A stretch of 64,000 nt of DNA from Strigamia acuminata (GCA_949358305.1 OX442314.1:54011369-54075368); one strand, 5' to 3'. Counted from the stretch's first letter, positions 21,001 to 29,883 are shown. Notes: generated by a model not told the origin, from the sequence alone. Numbers and translations are program-made.

Positions 21001-22205
21001 CATTTCTTGGATGTCAATTTAGGAATTGAAAGCAGGTTTCCTTTTAATTCCGGTACGTACAGCACTTGCAGCAAAGTAATTCTTTTTGATGTCGAATCCG
21101 GCAAACGGCAATTAATAACGATTTGCCCTCTTCCTTTCGCTAATAACTCTGTCCCCTTCTTAGCTGTAGTTACCGTTGCCTCAAACTCCTCCAGCGTTGA
21201 AAACCATTCGCGGCGGCACGACATGTGCGACGACGGGCCCGAATCCAGAATCCAATTGGATTTTGTTGAGTTGTTCCCATCAAAATCGACTACTAGCGCG
21301 TAATGTCGCGTCTCTTCGCGCGCTGGCGTGAATCGTTCCGCATGTGGACCCATTTCGCATTCAAGAGTGGCGACGTACGCATGTTGCAATGACGTTCCCA
21401 ACGCGCATTTGGCCGTTTCCTTTTGCTGTGGTTTCGGACGCTTCTCCGGAAAACGGATCCAACAATTTTTCGCTATGTGACCCGTTTTGCCACACTCAAA
21501 ACACGCTTTTTTATTCCCATCACGGGTTTTTCTCCCGCCCGAATTTTTAACAGCTTGAGCTTTGAAAGCGACGGGGGTGGCGGTAGCGCTTGTTGCACCA
21601 CTTGGCGGCGCCCATTGGTCTTCAATTAGCAGACCCGTGCGCAAATCTTCTATTTTCGCATCCGGTCTCGAGCGATAATCACGTCCAATTGGGTGGTATT
21701 TGGGCAACAATCCTTTCGCGGCGTAAAGTATTACTTCCAGATCCGGGATATCGCGGCCAACTGCTTTCGCCTTGGCTTGAATCGACCTTGCCCGATTAAT
21801 ATATTGATCTACGGATTCGTCCGTGCGCATCTTCAAACCTGTGAGTTGACCGCTGGCGTCAACTTGCTTTTCCACAGTCACCCCTGCATGTTGCGTCTTC
21901 AAATGCTCCCACATAACCTTCGCACTCGTCATGCTCAGGCAGCTCGTAGCTTCTTTGTCCGAAATGGTCAATGCCAAAATTCCCATGGCCTCACTGTTGC
22001 TTTTCGCCCAGGTATTGTAAATGGTTTCCTTAGCCTTAAAGTCGGCTGCGCCCCGAATCGGTTTCTCCGGCTCATCGTTCGTAACCGCGCTCGTCAAGCC
22101 TTTTGCTCGCAATAGTGCCCCGACTTTAAACTGCCACACGAAATAGTTACGGATACTCAACAATTCTATACGATTTAGAGATCCAGCTGATATTGCGTCG
22201 GCCAT
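18069..22205 (-). CDS. gag-pol: Copia gag-pol polyprotein, intact (1378 aa)
   Basis: One uninterrupted frame. N-terminal gag (UBN2-like, about 1-200). CCHC knuckle C-F-E-C-G-K-T-G-H-I-A-K-N-C at about 235-248. Protease W-I-L-D-S-G-P-S-S-H-M at about 318-328; the usual DSGA is DSGP here. Integrase zinc region H-G-R-L-G-H, then C-A-S-C, then D (H-A-D-L-V-G-P), D (T-D-N-G-G-E-F) and E (N-G-I-A-E-R) within about 455-620. Reverse transcriptase about 900-1150 with Y-V-D-D at about 1058. RNase H from G-Y-T-D-A-S-W near 1215. Integrase before RT defines copia. A 12-base repeat encodes D-D-Q-P tandemly near residue 790. The frame is long enough to be functional. Confidence 0.95.
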   Translation of the reverse strand: MADAISAGSLNRIELLSIRNYFVWQFKVGALLRAKGLTSAVTNDEPEKPIRGAADFKAKETIYNTWAKSNSEAMGILALTISDKEATSCLSMTSAKVMWEHLKTQHAGVTVEKQVDASGQLTGLKMRTDESVDQYINRARSIQAKAKAVGRDIPDLEVILYAAKGLLPKYHPIGRDYRSRPDAKIEDLRTGLLIEDQWAPPSGATSATATPVAFKAQAVKNSGGRKTRDGNKKACFECGKTGHIAKNCWIRFPEKRPKPQQKETAKCALGTSLQHAYVATLECEMGPHAERFTPAREETRHYALVVDFDGNNSTKSNWILDSGPSSHMSCRREWFSTLEEFEATVTTAKKGTELLAKGRGQIVINCRLPDSTSKRITLLQVLYVPELKGNLLSIPKLTSKKCKVLFGEQKVDIFDPTGGLIAQGNKHGDMFFLETCEEENAMSARENVVLTEKELWHGRLGHVNKKTLDEMHNGEIVYGIKYKHEQLPKCASCVCGKMSKAPFKRIKGKQSQKVLDLVHADLVGPFQAPSLSGSRYAMVLTDDFSRKRFIYFLREKSEALGYFKIFKALVEKQTGKALCKLRTDNGGEFTSGDFRVFCEENGIMHELTVPYSAASNGIAERSNRTLVEAARTMLIDSKMPLRFWAEALATVVFIKNRTLTKPNGKVFAEEIWTGRKPSVGFLRTFGCVAWLHVPNEQRRKLDSKAREGIFVGYSAVRKAYRIFIPEINDVIEGRSVVFDEGVRGAKLLDTNRQKTGNSYEIDEGNGPPIDTIIEDPIDQQQDVTDDQPDDQPDDQQLPTCDEPARIVGRPKGATAEAMTQRHEEGKREREQQMLASGVRRSQRLAEQNEAANVVGEETSELFTPETFDEAINCPDRDKWLDAMTSEIDSLHVNQVWKLVKRRAGMRTIRSKWIFRIKLNADKSISKYKVRLVAVGYAQRPGIDFTETFSPVVRMEFLRIILFLVATLGLKTRQFDVKTAYLYGDLEVEIYMDQPEGFSELDDAVCKLEWSLYGLRQSGRCWNKRLNSELVKLGLTPIADDACVYVYVEKDGMLILGVYVDDILAAYSDDRTLEWLLTGLKKVFEIVELGEVHYLLGMQIQITAESVWIGQQKYIDEILDTFDPDDRSKAYTPVVVGQDLDVFEESKEVEQRIYQKILGSIMHLMIVTRPDISFAVSKLSMYSRDPREVHFRAIKRVLSYIKRTRNFRLFFPSEGGSVAGYTDASWCSTRKARSFSGVLVMLGQAPICWKTKKQNLVALSSCESEVLAMRELLKSLKWVRSILYGLGQGTFVPQSIPIYTDSMAAMDVLSGSNQYGRTKHINRHLMFVREDVYLGNIHLIHMPSEILAADFLTKAVPAEKINASREAVGLKELGEAEKK

Positions 22206-22336
22206 TTCGTGTTCTTTTCTGTAAGCCTTTTCTGTCGAACGTTCTGTTCCACCTTGTGTCTTCTTTTCTTTTATTTAGAAAGGAAAACTTCGCAAACGTC
22301 TTCCTCTTTCCGCGAATCGTTCTGAAGCAACCTTTA

Positions 22337-22347
22337 CTCTGCTACCA
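22337..22347 (-). promoter_or_regulatory. Primer binding site of the copia element
   Basis: Minus strand TGGTAGCAGAG, three bases inside the 5' LTR. It complements the 3' end of animal initiator tRNA-Met (…CUCUGCUACCA), the usual copia primer. Confidence 0.8.
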
Positions 22348-22350
22348 ATT

Positions 22351-22513
22351 TGTTAGAGTCAAGGAGGAGGCGTTTTCAAACAGGAACAAAATATAACGTT
22401 TTACTTTCAGGAATGGCGTACAACGAATGGTCATGAAAACTTATAACATAACAACAAAGTTGCCGTAGCAACCAAACGACAATGCATGCGCAATATAAAT
22501 CACGTTTCCCACA
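22351..22513 (-). repeat. Copia right LTR (163 bp; 5' LTR in element orientation)
   Basis: TGTTAGAGTC...TTTCCCACA on the plus strand. It carries the X-box-like palindrome at 22459-22472 and is followed by TSD AAACA (22514-22518). Confidence 0.93.
22459..22472. promoter_or_regulatory. X-box-like palindrome in copia right LTR
   Basis: GTTGCCGTAGCAAC, identical to the left LTR copy. In the 5' LTR it lies upstream of the transcribed region. Confidence 0.45.
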
Positions 22514-22518
22514 AAACA

Positions 22519-22712
22519 GACCATGAATTACAATGAAAACCTACAATGCTGGTTGCTGTCAATCACCGAATGCGCCACCTTTATGAAACTGGAGCTAATT
22601 TTGCGTGGTTTAAGCATTCGGATCAAAATGGCCAAAGATCTTCTTAGAGGATCAAGACCCGCAAGTGATGACTTCGTGATGGTTTCGTGGTCAAACGTTT
22701 GGAGATGGTAGG
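22519..22712 (+). repeat. BEL/Pao-like repeat, copy B (internally truncated)
   Basis: Starts with the same coding stretch as copy C (GACCATGAATTACAATG) and follows it for about 190 bases, then jumps into the start of copy C. No long frame survives. Confidence 0.65.
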
Positions 22713-22721
22713 AGCCACGTA

Positions 22722-23745
22722 TCCACGTATCTCCAAATCTACACCTTGTGATTTACTAAAAATTGGCCAGGGTGTTGTCAGGAGAGTGCCCCCCCTTTGC
22801 TTTGTTTAAAAGCACAGACATATAACTCTTGCAGGTTGTGCGCAGCAACAGCTCGAATCTCAGAAATGAAGGGTTTATTGTATAAATTCATTTTGTTTAC
22901 TGATTTTAATGTAGCCATTATTTTTTTAAATCCTCTTTCTGGAGAATTGTATTTCCAAGTGATCCATAGGAGTATATGGGGGCCAGGTGGTTTTCTAACA
23001 CTCTAAGTAGCAAAACATGAAGCTACCGATCAAGTAATGACATTTGTCTGTAACCTCTCTGTTAAAGAAAGACCGGATCTGATAGTTAACTTCACAGAAC
23101 TGCTACGGCATCCTTTCTCAGAAGAATGGTCAAGTTTCTGACATTACAGTTGAACATTTATATATGGATTTCTCATTCCATGGATTTTTGAATGTAAATT
23201 TGATTTTTTTTTAAATAATTTATAAATTTTTTCAATTTTTTTTTTTTTAGATTGAGATATTGGAGAATATTAGAGGTGGTGCAACAGACCATGAATTACA
23301 ATGAAAACCTACAATGCTGGTTGCTGTCAATCACCGAATGCGCCACCTTTACGAAACTGGAGCTAATTTTGCGTGGTTTAAGCATTCGGATCAAAATGGC
23401 CAAAGATCTTCTTAGAGGATCAAGACCTGCAAGTGATGACCATGCGCCACATTTTGGTTTCGTGGTCAAACGTTTGGAGATGGTAGGAGCTGGACCAAAA
23501 AGACAGCTGCTCGCCCAAAGAAGGTGGTTTCAAGGATGGGTCACTCGGTACTGCGAAGAGTTTCAAGAGGAACTCAAGACGGTTGGTCAAGATTTGGATC
23601 CCTTGATACTCGTTCTGGGAAGACTACAAGCAATGTCCAAGCAACTCAGTGACTTGGAAGAGAAGCTGCTGGACATTTGATCATTCTAAATCACATTTTA
23701 CACTTAAATTCATTGAAAATAGACAGAACTACATTTTAGGCGTAA
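22722..23745 (+). repeat. BEL/Pao-like repeat, copy C
   Basis: Colinear with copy A from CTCCAAATCTRCACC to the AAATTCATTGAAAATAGACA tail. It lacks the DUF1759-like segment and the 170-base insertion of copy A. Copies B and C are head-to-tail. Confidence 0.65.
23252..23680 (+). pseudogene. Gag-like N-terminal ORF in repeat copy C
   Basis: A 142-codon frame homologous to the first half of the copy A gag remnant, without its premature stop. The sequence is helical (L-G-R-L-Q-A-M-S-K-Q-L-S-D-L-E-E). It ends at TGA 23678-23680, where the DUF1759 part would follow. Truncated and probably not expressed. Confidence 0.5.
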
Positions 23746-23816
23746 ACCGGCGTAAACCGGTCAACGTTTTCTTAGTTTTGACAGATTGTCAGTTTTCAAA
23801 GTAAATTTGATCAAAC

Positions 23817-25219
23817 ATGTTTTCCGATAAGTTTCTATGGATCCCATTATGTGTCTTATTCTTGGCGATCGCGTTCGTCTTACGTGAATTGGTATGATTT
23901 CATTATAATTTTATTTATTTGTGTAACGGTACGAATTACCGTAAAGGATAAGTATAAAACATTAAGAAGAAATAAAGGGTTAACTTGATATTTCTATATA
24001 TTTCAATGTTCTTTATTAAACTTATATGAGTCCTAGGCACTAGAAGTGGTTCAACCACGGCCATTAAGTTGTCTCTTTGCACTTAAAGCGTTGCCATTAT
24101 TGTCATGCCGCCATCTTGATTCACCGCGCAGTGAAGCCAATTCAAGGGCGGTTATGTGTTTTTCTCTCTTGACGCCGGGTTGATAAACACAGCATGTGAC
24201 CTTGCGCGGCCTTGCTACACTTTTTTCTCCTCCTCTTTCACACGTGAATGAGGTATTTGTTTTGTTGTTTTTAGGCGCGTAATACTAATGAGGTGCCCCT
24301 CATTTGTTATTGGCCTGTGGCTCTCATTGGCCTTCATACCAATGAGACCTTGTTTACTAGGGTTTATAAACTCTGCACAGAGTTTAATCCCGCAGATTCT
24401 TGTCCTTTATATTTGACATAACATATTTTGTACTTGCCTTTTGGTTTGACATTGTATTGTGCGTCAAGTAATTGGCGCACTAATCACGCTCATATATGGC
24501 TCATTTATATTATATTTATTTACATCACTTTATCATTTGAATGTCGCTTTGTTACGAAGTCAGATTGTCTTTAAATGTCTTTTCCCTATATTTATCCATT
24601 TCTTTTACTCTTGATTCACTTTGACTATGCCTCAGACATTCTGTTGTCACCCCTCTTGGTGACCCAGTTTTCCCGCCTTCACTACAAGAGTGCTTGCAGT
24701 GCAGCCTCTAGTAACCCTTTAATAGTATCAATAATTCTCTTAATATTCCCTTTAATATTAGTTCCTCATTTTCACACCGTCACATTTGGTGTATTAATGA
24801 CATTTCTTATAGTTAAAACGATTCAAACCGGTTTTCGCGAGCTTTTTCACTGTAAGTAATTTATTCTGTTTTTCGTATACTGTCCATGTTGGGCCTATTT
24901 TGAATTGGCTGAGTTTTTCACTTCTGTAGTGATACCATTTTGACTGCTTTTCACACAAAACAATCCAACAAAAAATTATTTATTTATTTTAGATTAAAAA
25001 TTTAATCATTTCCATCACCGCTGTCACAATTTTAAGCGGGACTTACTCTGTCGTAAGATTTTTAGTGCTATTCTTTTACAATTTTTAATTTTTATTTTTT
25101 TATAGGGTTATTTATTTGTGTGCACGCTGTTCGGATTTGGTTTCACCGTCTGGATTTGCTACAAATTAGTTGCATTTATCGCAGAAGAAAGAAAGAAAAG
25201 GGCACAGGAAGAATTATGA
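23817..25219 (+). CDS. Small three-exon membrane protein (82 aa), unrecognised
   Basis: Exons 23817-23891, 24993-25052 and 25106-25219 join in phase 0 with GT-AG borders and give an open frame from ATG to TGA. Exon 1 encodes a hydrophobic segment (I-P-L-C-V-L-F-L-A-I-A-F-V-L). Exon 2 encodes a second (L-I-I-S-I-T-A-V-T-I-L). Exon 3 encodes a third (F-V-C-T-L-F-G-F-G-F-T-V-W-I), followed by a charged tail ending K-K-R-A-Q-E-E-L. The topology and size suggest a small ER or Golgi membrane subunit, but I could not match it to a family. Intron 1 is long because a solo LTR sits in it; without that it would be about 234 bp. Confidence 0.55.
23922..24784. mobile_element. Solo LTR (863 bp) in intron 1 of the small membrane-protein gene
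   Basis: The ends TGTAACGG and CCGTCACA are inverted with one mismatch. The 4-bp sequence TTTG flanks both sides (23918-23921 and 24785-24788). Inside are AATAAA near 23971 and a TTTATAAA near 24362. No internal retroelement genes are present, so it is a solo LTR from recombination, or an LTR-like element. Confidence 0.6.
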
Positions 25220-25684
25220 AAACTGTGAAAACCGTGTGGTTTTACAAATTTCATGTTTGTTTACTTTTTTTGAATTATTGTATTTTATTATTTTGTGCAT
25301 TTTTATATCGTGATTTTTAAATACCTCAAGTGTGCAATTTGTGTATTTTGTGTTTATTTGCAAGTTATTCGATTTATATGATTGATATTGTTGCACTTAT
25401 TGTTTTTCTTTTTATTTCATTAATTTTAAGTGTTCCAAACAATATTTTAATTGTTCCATTTTGTATTTGTTTTATTTTCACCTAAATCGGGGTCTGTGAG
25501 CCTGGAGATAACCTCTGAGACCCTTCCAAGTTTGGAATCTGCCTCTATCTTTAATTGTATTCTCCTGTTGTGTTTGACTCTGTTGAACCAATAGGAGTGC
25601 TAGCACTTTCTACCACAAAGTGTCGCTGCGTTACCTGCCAACCAGTTCAGTTGAAACAAAATTCTTCTATCATTCTTCTAATCT
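25220..25684. other. Intergenic AT-rich sequence
   Basis: No frame or repeat that I can support; it presumably includes the 3' untranslated region of the preceding gene. Confidence 0.4.
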
Positions 25685-26152
25685 GTGGGTGAGCCAGAGT
25701 ATATAAAGGCTAATAAAACATTAAAAAAATCCATCAAACAATACAAAAACATTTGGCAGAAAAAAATAAAACGATGTATTAAAATCAATGAATTTTCCAA
25801 TAAAGTTTACCACGAAGATTTCGAGGAAAATATACAACCAATTGCAAAAGGTTTGGAATCATGGAAGCATCAATTCCAACAACGGCTAGAGCAGCTGGAG
25901 CGACTTGCCACTATCATTTGGAAATGTGGGCTTACAATGCACTCCTGTAAAGGCCACATTCATTCAGGAATGCGGGCTTACAATAAGACAAGCAGATGCT
26001 GCATGAAAGGAAATGCAGTCACCCAGTACAAGAACCAGCAAATAATGTTCAGAAATAATTTAGAGAAATTAGCAATTGACCAGCGCTCTCTTTTCGTTCC
26101 ACCGAGACTAGCCAAGTCGTCAGTTTATCCAGGGGTGACCACGAGGAGGTAG
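25685..26152 (+). CDS. Hypothetical ORF (155 aa), doubtful
   Basis: A single open frame, Lys-rich then with a helical part (H-Q-F-Q-Q-R-L-E-Q-L-E-R-L). No start context stands out. The first 120 bases recur at 29705-29795 in the second copy of the duplicated region, where the frame is lost. No family recognised; it may be chance or a decayed exon. Confidence 0.22.
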   Translation: MGEPEYIKANKTLKKSIKQYKNIWQKKIKRCIKINEFSNKVYHEDFEENIQPIAKGLESWKHQFQQRLEQLERLATIIWKCGLTMHSCKGHIHSGMRAYNKTSRCCMKGNAVTQYKNQQIMFRNNLEKLAIDQRSLFVPPRLAKSSVYPGVTTRR

Positions 26153-26581
26153 AGAGTTGGATTTTACACCCCCAATGAAATTTGCTCAATGAATTTTCTC
26201 GAGATTTCTAATCTGAATTCCCACAACAAAGCCATCATTACATCAGTCAAAATGGACGACATCAACTGGACCAATTTTAAATGAACAACTGAAAAAAGAA
26301 AAGAAAATAATCCCGTAAATAATTGACCTTTTAAATGTTCAAAATTGTTTAATTAGAATTAAATAAGAAACTTTCCGTCAATTTTCAATTTCAACCACTA
26401 ATTTACCAGAATTAGGAAATATCATTGGTACAAATTACTGTAAAATAATGAGAGAAAAACCTTTGGAAAAGCAACCAAGTCCAACATGTCGGCAGCGAGC
26501 TCCCAACGAGCGATGTGCGAACCCTATACTTTGTAATTTGTACCATTAATGTCAATAATACAATGCGCAATGTTCACGGAA

Positions 26582-26589
26582 TGACGTCA
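26582..26589. promoter_or_regulatory. CRE-like palindrome upstream of PIBF1 first copy
   Basis: TGACGTCA lies 83 bases before the ATG of the truncated PIBF1 copy. The same octamer is at 29876-29883 before the complete copy. Confidence 0.4.
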
Positions 26590-26671
26590 TTTCAGCACTC
26601 TCCTCTCCCTAACGAATGAGGAGACTAATTTACAACCGCTGACTTGTGAGCGTCGATTTTGATTTCTCGAG

Positions 26672-27645
26672 ATGGCTGCAGAAAAGAAATCGAAAAGCGC
26701 GAACGAATCCGAAGATGCGAGTTTAGAAACCACAATTCCAACCGACTTCACCCTCTCTCCGGAAAGCGACGAAGGCAAACAATCGAAATTGACGCTAAAG
26801 CAACAGTTGGAGCGAAAACAACTGTTGCACGACTTACAACTTTTAAAAATTGAACTCTCGCACAAATCAAACGTAATCGACAACATGAAGGCCGAACACA
26901 TGACGAAACTCGACGACTTGGAAGAGAAAATAGCCGACGTCCAGCACGAAAAACATGTGATCCAAGCGCGGTATTAAAACAACTCCAATTTTATTAATTT
27001 TTATTGATTTTAATTTCGTATTAATTCAGGTTAGAAGCGCAACTGAAGCTCCACCAGGAAGAGAGTATACGAAGATTGACACAAACGAAAAACGAAATGG
27101 AAATAATTTTAAGGAAACAAGGGCATTTAGAAGAGACGAATGCACAGTTACAGGAAAGGGCTGGCGACATTAAACGAACGTTTCGAGAGTTGGAGTTAAG
27201 CAACGATCAATATTGTCAGTTGAAGACGTTGACGCCGGATTTGTTGTCGCTTAAGGATTACATCGCGGTAATTTAAATCGAGAAAGAAAATTCGTATTAT
27301 TATTTTGTTGTTTTTTCTCTGAATAGATGAGGATTTATGAGATTTGCTGGCCGTTAAAGGAGGAGAATTCTGAATTGCGACATCGAGAGAATAAATTGAA
27401 TGAAATGTTGCGTGACATTCATACGGAATGTAATATGATAAAAGAAGTAAATAATTATTGTTTTTAATGATTTAACGGATTTAATTTTGATTTGTTTGAT
27501 GATTTTATTAGGAATTTGGGATTTGCCGACAAGAAAATGCCGATTTGTGCTCGCAAAATCAAAGATTGGAGTCGGATTTGACGGAATTGAGAAGTTTGAC
27601 GACCGATTGTGATTACAAAAGGGAAAATTTCGATCGAATTAAGAG
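26672..27645 (+). pseudogene. PIBF1: Truncated PIBF1 copy (exons 1-4)
   Basis: Exons 26672-26970, 27030-27267, 27327-27446 and 27512-27645 match exons 1-4 of the complete gene at 29966 in length and phase (299, 238, 120 and 134 bp), with few residue changes (for example D-I-H-T versus D-V-H-A). All splice sites are kept and no stop interrupts. The copy ends one base into intron 4, where unrelated DNA with an RRM fragment joins, now split further by a hAT-type MITE. It could encode about 263 residues of the N-terminal coiled coil if transcribed, but it lacks the rest. Confidence 0.85.
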
Positions 27646-27654
27646 GTGAAGAAG

Positions 27655-28319
27655 TAGGGTTTCTCTACCGGTATTTACCGGTATCAAAAACCGGTATTTT
27701 TCAAGAAAATACCGAATACCGTCTTTAGTTCGGTATTATTACCGGTTTTTATAACACACGTTGAATGGTATTTTTATAATCATAAAAATGCAAAGTTATC
27801 AATTTTTTAGCTTAAAAATGTGAATTCATCTATTTTTTTAGCTAAAAACTTGAATTTATCGATTTTTATACGTAAAAAATTAGAAATTAATTGTTTTTTT
27901 TTTCATATAAAATCGAAAATTATTTGTTTTTTAACTTAAAAATGAGAATTTATTGATTTTTTAACTTAAAAATGAGAATATATCGTTTTTTTTAACACAA
28001 AAATGAGAATTTATCAAATTTCTTAACTTAAAAAATCTTATAAACTCTATTTATCAATTTTAAAAAAAAAACTTCTCAATTTCAACACCTGATAACAAAA
28101 CAACCCCATATTCATCAAACTTCTACAACCCATTGAAAATAATATTTTAAGAAAAATAAACAAAAATTACAATTAAAACATTACGATTAAAATAAAAATA
28201 TTTAACATTGCAGCTATTTTATTTAAGTTTATTACCGAAAAATACCGGTTTACCGGTTTTTGGAATATTGAATACCGAAATACCGGTTTTTCCAAAAGTC
28301 CCGATTTTGAGAAACCCTA
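27655..28319. mobile_element. hAT-type MITE, copy 1 (665 bp)
   Basis: Ends TAGGGTTTCTC and GAGAAACCCTA, with subterminal ACCGGTAT repeats in inverted order. 8-bp duplication TGAAGAAG at 27647-27654 and 28320-28327. No transposase. Related to the copies at 34156 and 42855. Eight-base duplications are typical of hAT elements. Confidence 0.88.
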
Positions 28320-28480
28320 TGAAGAAGGTTTTTCGCCTTTTTCGTCTCGCGGTCGTAAACGATTGATAATTTAACGATCGGTCCGATTTGCGAGAATAAA
28401 TCTCTGAGCTGTTCTTCCGTCGTGTCGGGCGATAAACCGCCGATGAAGACGGAACAGCTGGAATTATCGTAATCGGACAT
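28320..28480 (-). pseudogene. RRM-domain gene fragment (CSTF2-like)
   Basis: From ATG at 28480 the minus strand reads an acidic start, then C-S-V-F-I-G-G-L (RNP2), T-T-E-E-Q-L-R-D-L-F-S-Q-I-G-P-I and V-Y-D-R-E-T-K-K-A-K. This covers beta1-alpha1-beta2 of an RNA recognition motif and resembles CSTF2/CstF-64 and related proteins. The RNP1 half is missing: the sequence runs into the MITE and, beyond it, into the truncated PIBF1 copy. This is the 5' piece of a gene cut by a duplication breakpoint. Confidence 0.65.
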
Positions 28481-28876
28481 AATCAAACAAAAACCGACTT
28501 CACGGAAATACTGAATGACCATTTATGCGTTATGTTCTTATATACGCTTATCGTTAATACATTACGTCGCAATAACGTTACGTCCGAAAAAATTGGCGCA
28601 CAAATTCACATCTAAATATTTATTTCAGCTTTTACATTTACCGCCAATGGTAAACTCGAGTAATTTAATAAGTAAACATATCTGACTGTTTCAATATTTT
28701 GATGAATTTCGAAGAAATTTGAATAATTTTTGACAATTTTAACCAATTTTGACAAATTTATCTTTCTCAACCTTTCAGTTTTTCAGTTTGATTTGAGTAT
28801 CAAGATACTGGGCAAAAAAAAATTGATTTAGTACTATCTGCAATGACACAGCATATAAATTATCTGAAACATTCTG

Positions 28877-28912
28877 TATAAAACATCGAAAACAATTCGC
28901 CATATCAGTTTG
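28877..28912 (+). promoter_or_regulatory. Core promoter of the Cys-rich gene (TATA + Inr)
   Basis: TATAAAA at 28877-28883 and TCAGTT with its A at 28907. The spacing of 30 bases from TATA to the initiator A is canonical, and TCAGT is the arthropod cap-site motif. Confidence 0.7.
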
Positions 28913-29291
28913 GATTCTCTCGGCAGTTCAGGTAGCTAAAATCTTTTATACTTGTTGTAATTAACATACAAATGCTTTTTTTAATGTGTTATTTAGAAAC
29001 ATGGCTTCCAAGACAAAGGCATGTTGTGTTATAAAATGCAAGAAAGGGCAAGGAAGAAATTGCTGCGTAGTGCAGTGCGGTGAAGCCAACGAGGAATCCG
29101 AAGCAAAGGCCTGCTGCATCATTACTTGTAACAACCAACATGCAAATGGTAATGCTTGCTGTGTCATTCAATGCGAGGAAGATGATGAGTCGGTTGATGC
29201 TTGCTGCGTGATACAATGTAACGGCACATGCTCAACTGAAGGCCAGATTTGTTGCTTGATTAAATGCAAACAAAGCACTTGTAACGCTTAA
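28907..29291 (+). CDS. Cys-rich protein with six CCxxxC repeats (96 aa)
   Basis: The predicted transcript starts at 28907. A 25-base non-coding exon (to 28931) is joined across a 65-base GT-AG intron to an exon at 28997, four bases before ATG 29001 (AAACATGG). The coding part is 29001-29291. The 96 residues include 20 cysteines: six CC[VIL][IV]xC units (CCVIKC, CCVVQC, CCIITC, CCVIQC twice, CCLIKC) separated by 8-13 polar residues, plus two single Cys near the end. There is no signal peptide, so a cytosolic protein is likely. Metal binding like a metallothionein is possible, but the spacing is not one I know. A nearly identical paralogue tail is at 1-100. Confidence 0.75.
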
Positions 29292-29539
29292 TGTCGCTGA
29301 TCAATTTGTTATTAAAAAGTAATGATTTAATTCATTTTGTCATCATTTTTTTAAATTTAAAAATCTAAGTGTTTGGACGCCATGTGGTCAGGGAGGGCCA
29401 CGGGACGCTGGACGCAACACACAAGATAAGAATACCACAAAATACACAAGAGACACCAGATAGTTTTGGTATTGGCTTTATTGATGTCTAGGAGTAGGAT
29501 GGGTGTCTCACAGTGCATTTCCTAATACAATGGCTACTG
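29192..29539 (+). repeat. Duplicated segment, copy 2 (partner at 1-346)
   Basis: See 1-346. Here the copy follows an intact gene and passes into an A-rich spacer before the second PIBF1 copy. Confidence 0.8.
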
Positions 29540-29875
29540 CTTTTAATGTTTTTCTCAATTGTGTTTTATTGTGTTAATAATAGGTAATAGTAAAAATATA
29601 AGACTAATAAAGGCTAATAATCAATAAAACATTAATAAATAAATAAAACATTAATAAAACATTAATAAAACAATAAAACATTAAACAAAACAATAAAAAA
29701 TCTAATGAAACATTAAAAAAATCTATCAAACAATGCAAAAACATTTGGCAGAAAAAAAAAACGACGTATTAATGAATTTTCCAATGCAGTTTACTCCCAA
29801 CGAGCGATGTGCGAACCCTATACGTTGTAGTTTGTACCATTAATGTCAATAATACAACGCGCAATGTACACGCAA
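29540..29875. other. A/T-rich spacer upstream of PIBF1
   Basis: A degenerate AATAAAACATT repeat at about 29600-29720, then a stretch homologous to 25715-25815 and to 26490-26580. The intervening 25815-26490 is absent here, so the two PIBF1 upstream regions differ by an indel of about 0.7 kb. Confidence 0.5.
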
Positions 29876-29883
29876 TGACGTCA
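29876..29883. promoter_or_regulatory. CRE-like palindrome upstream of PIBF1
   Basis: TGACGTCA, 83 bases before ATG 29966, in the same place as in the truncated copy. Possible CREB/ATF site. Confidence 0.4.

Larger units (their letters stand above)
3645..22513 (-). mobile_element. Ty1/copia LTR retrotransposon split by a nested Gypsy element
   Basis: The element lies on the minus strand. Its LTRs are 163 bp. The right one (5' LTR in element orientation) is whole at 22351-22513. The left one is in two parts, 3645-3693 and 17801-17914, separated by the 14.1-kb Gypsy element and its 4-bp duplication. Without the insert the copia element is about 4.76 kb, normal for the family. I count two differences between the joined left LTR and the right LTR, so the copia insertion is recent but older than the Gypsy insertion. 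The single gag-pol ORF is intact. Confidence 0.93.

Noticed and set aside
18720-22115. Long plus-strand ORFs opposite copia pol
   Set aside because: They are antisense to an intact gag-pol, with no motif of their own; the same holds for plus-strand ORFs at 56947-60990.
24575-24859. 94-codon hydrophobic ORF
   Set aside because: It spans the right end of the solo LTR and its flank and has no splice partners.
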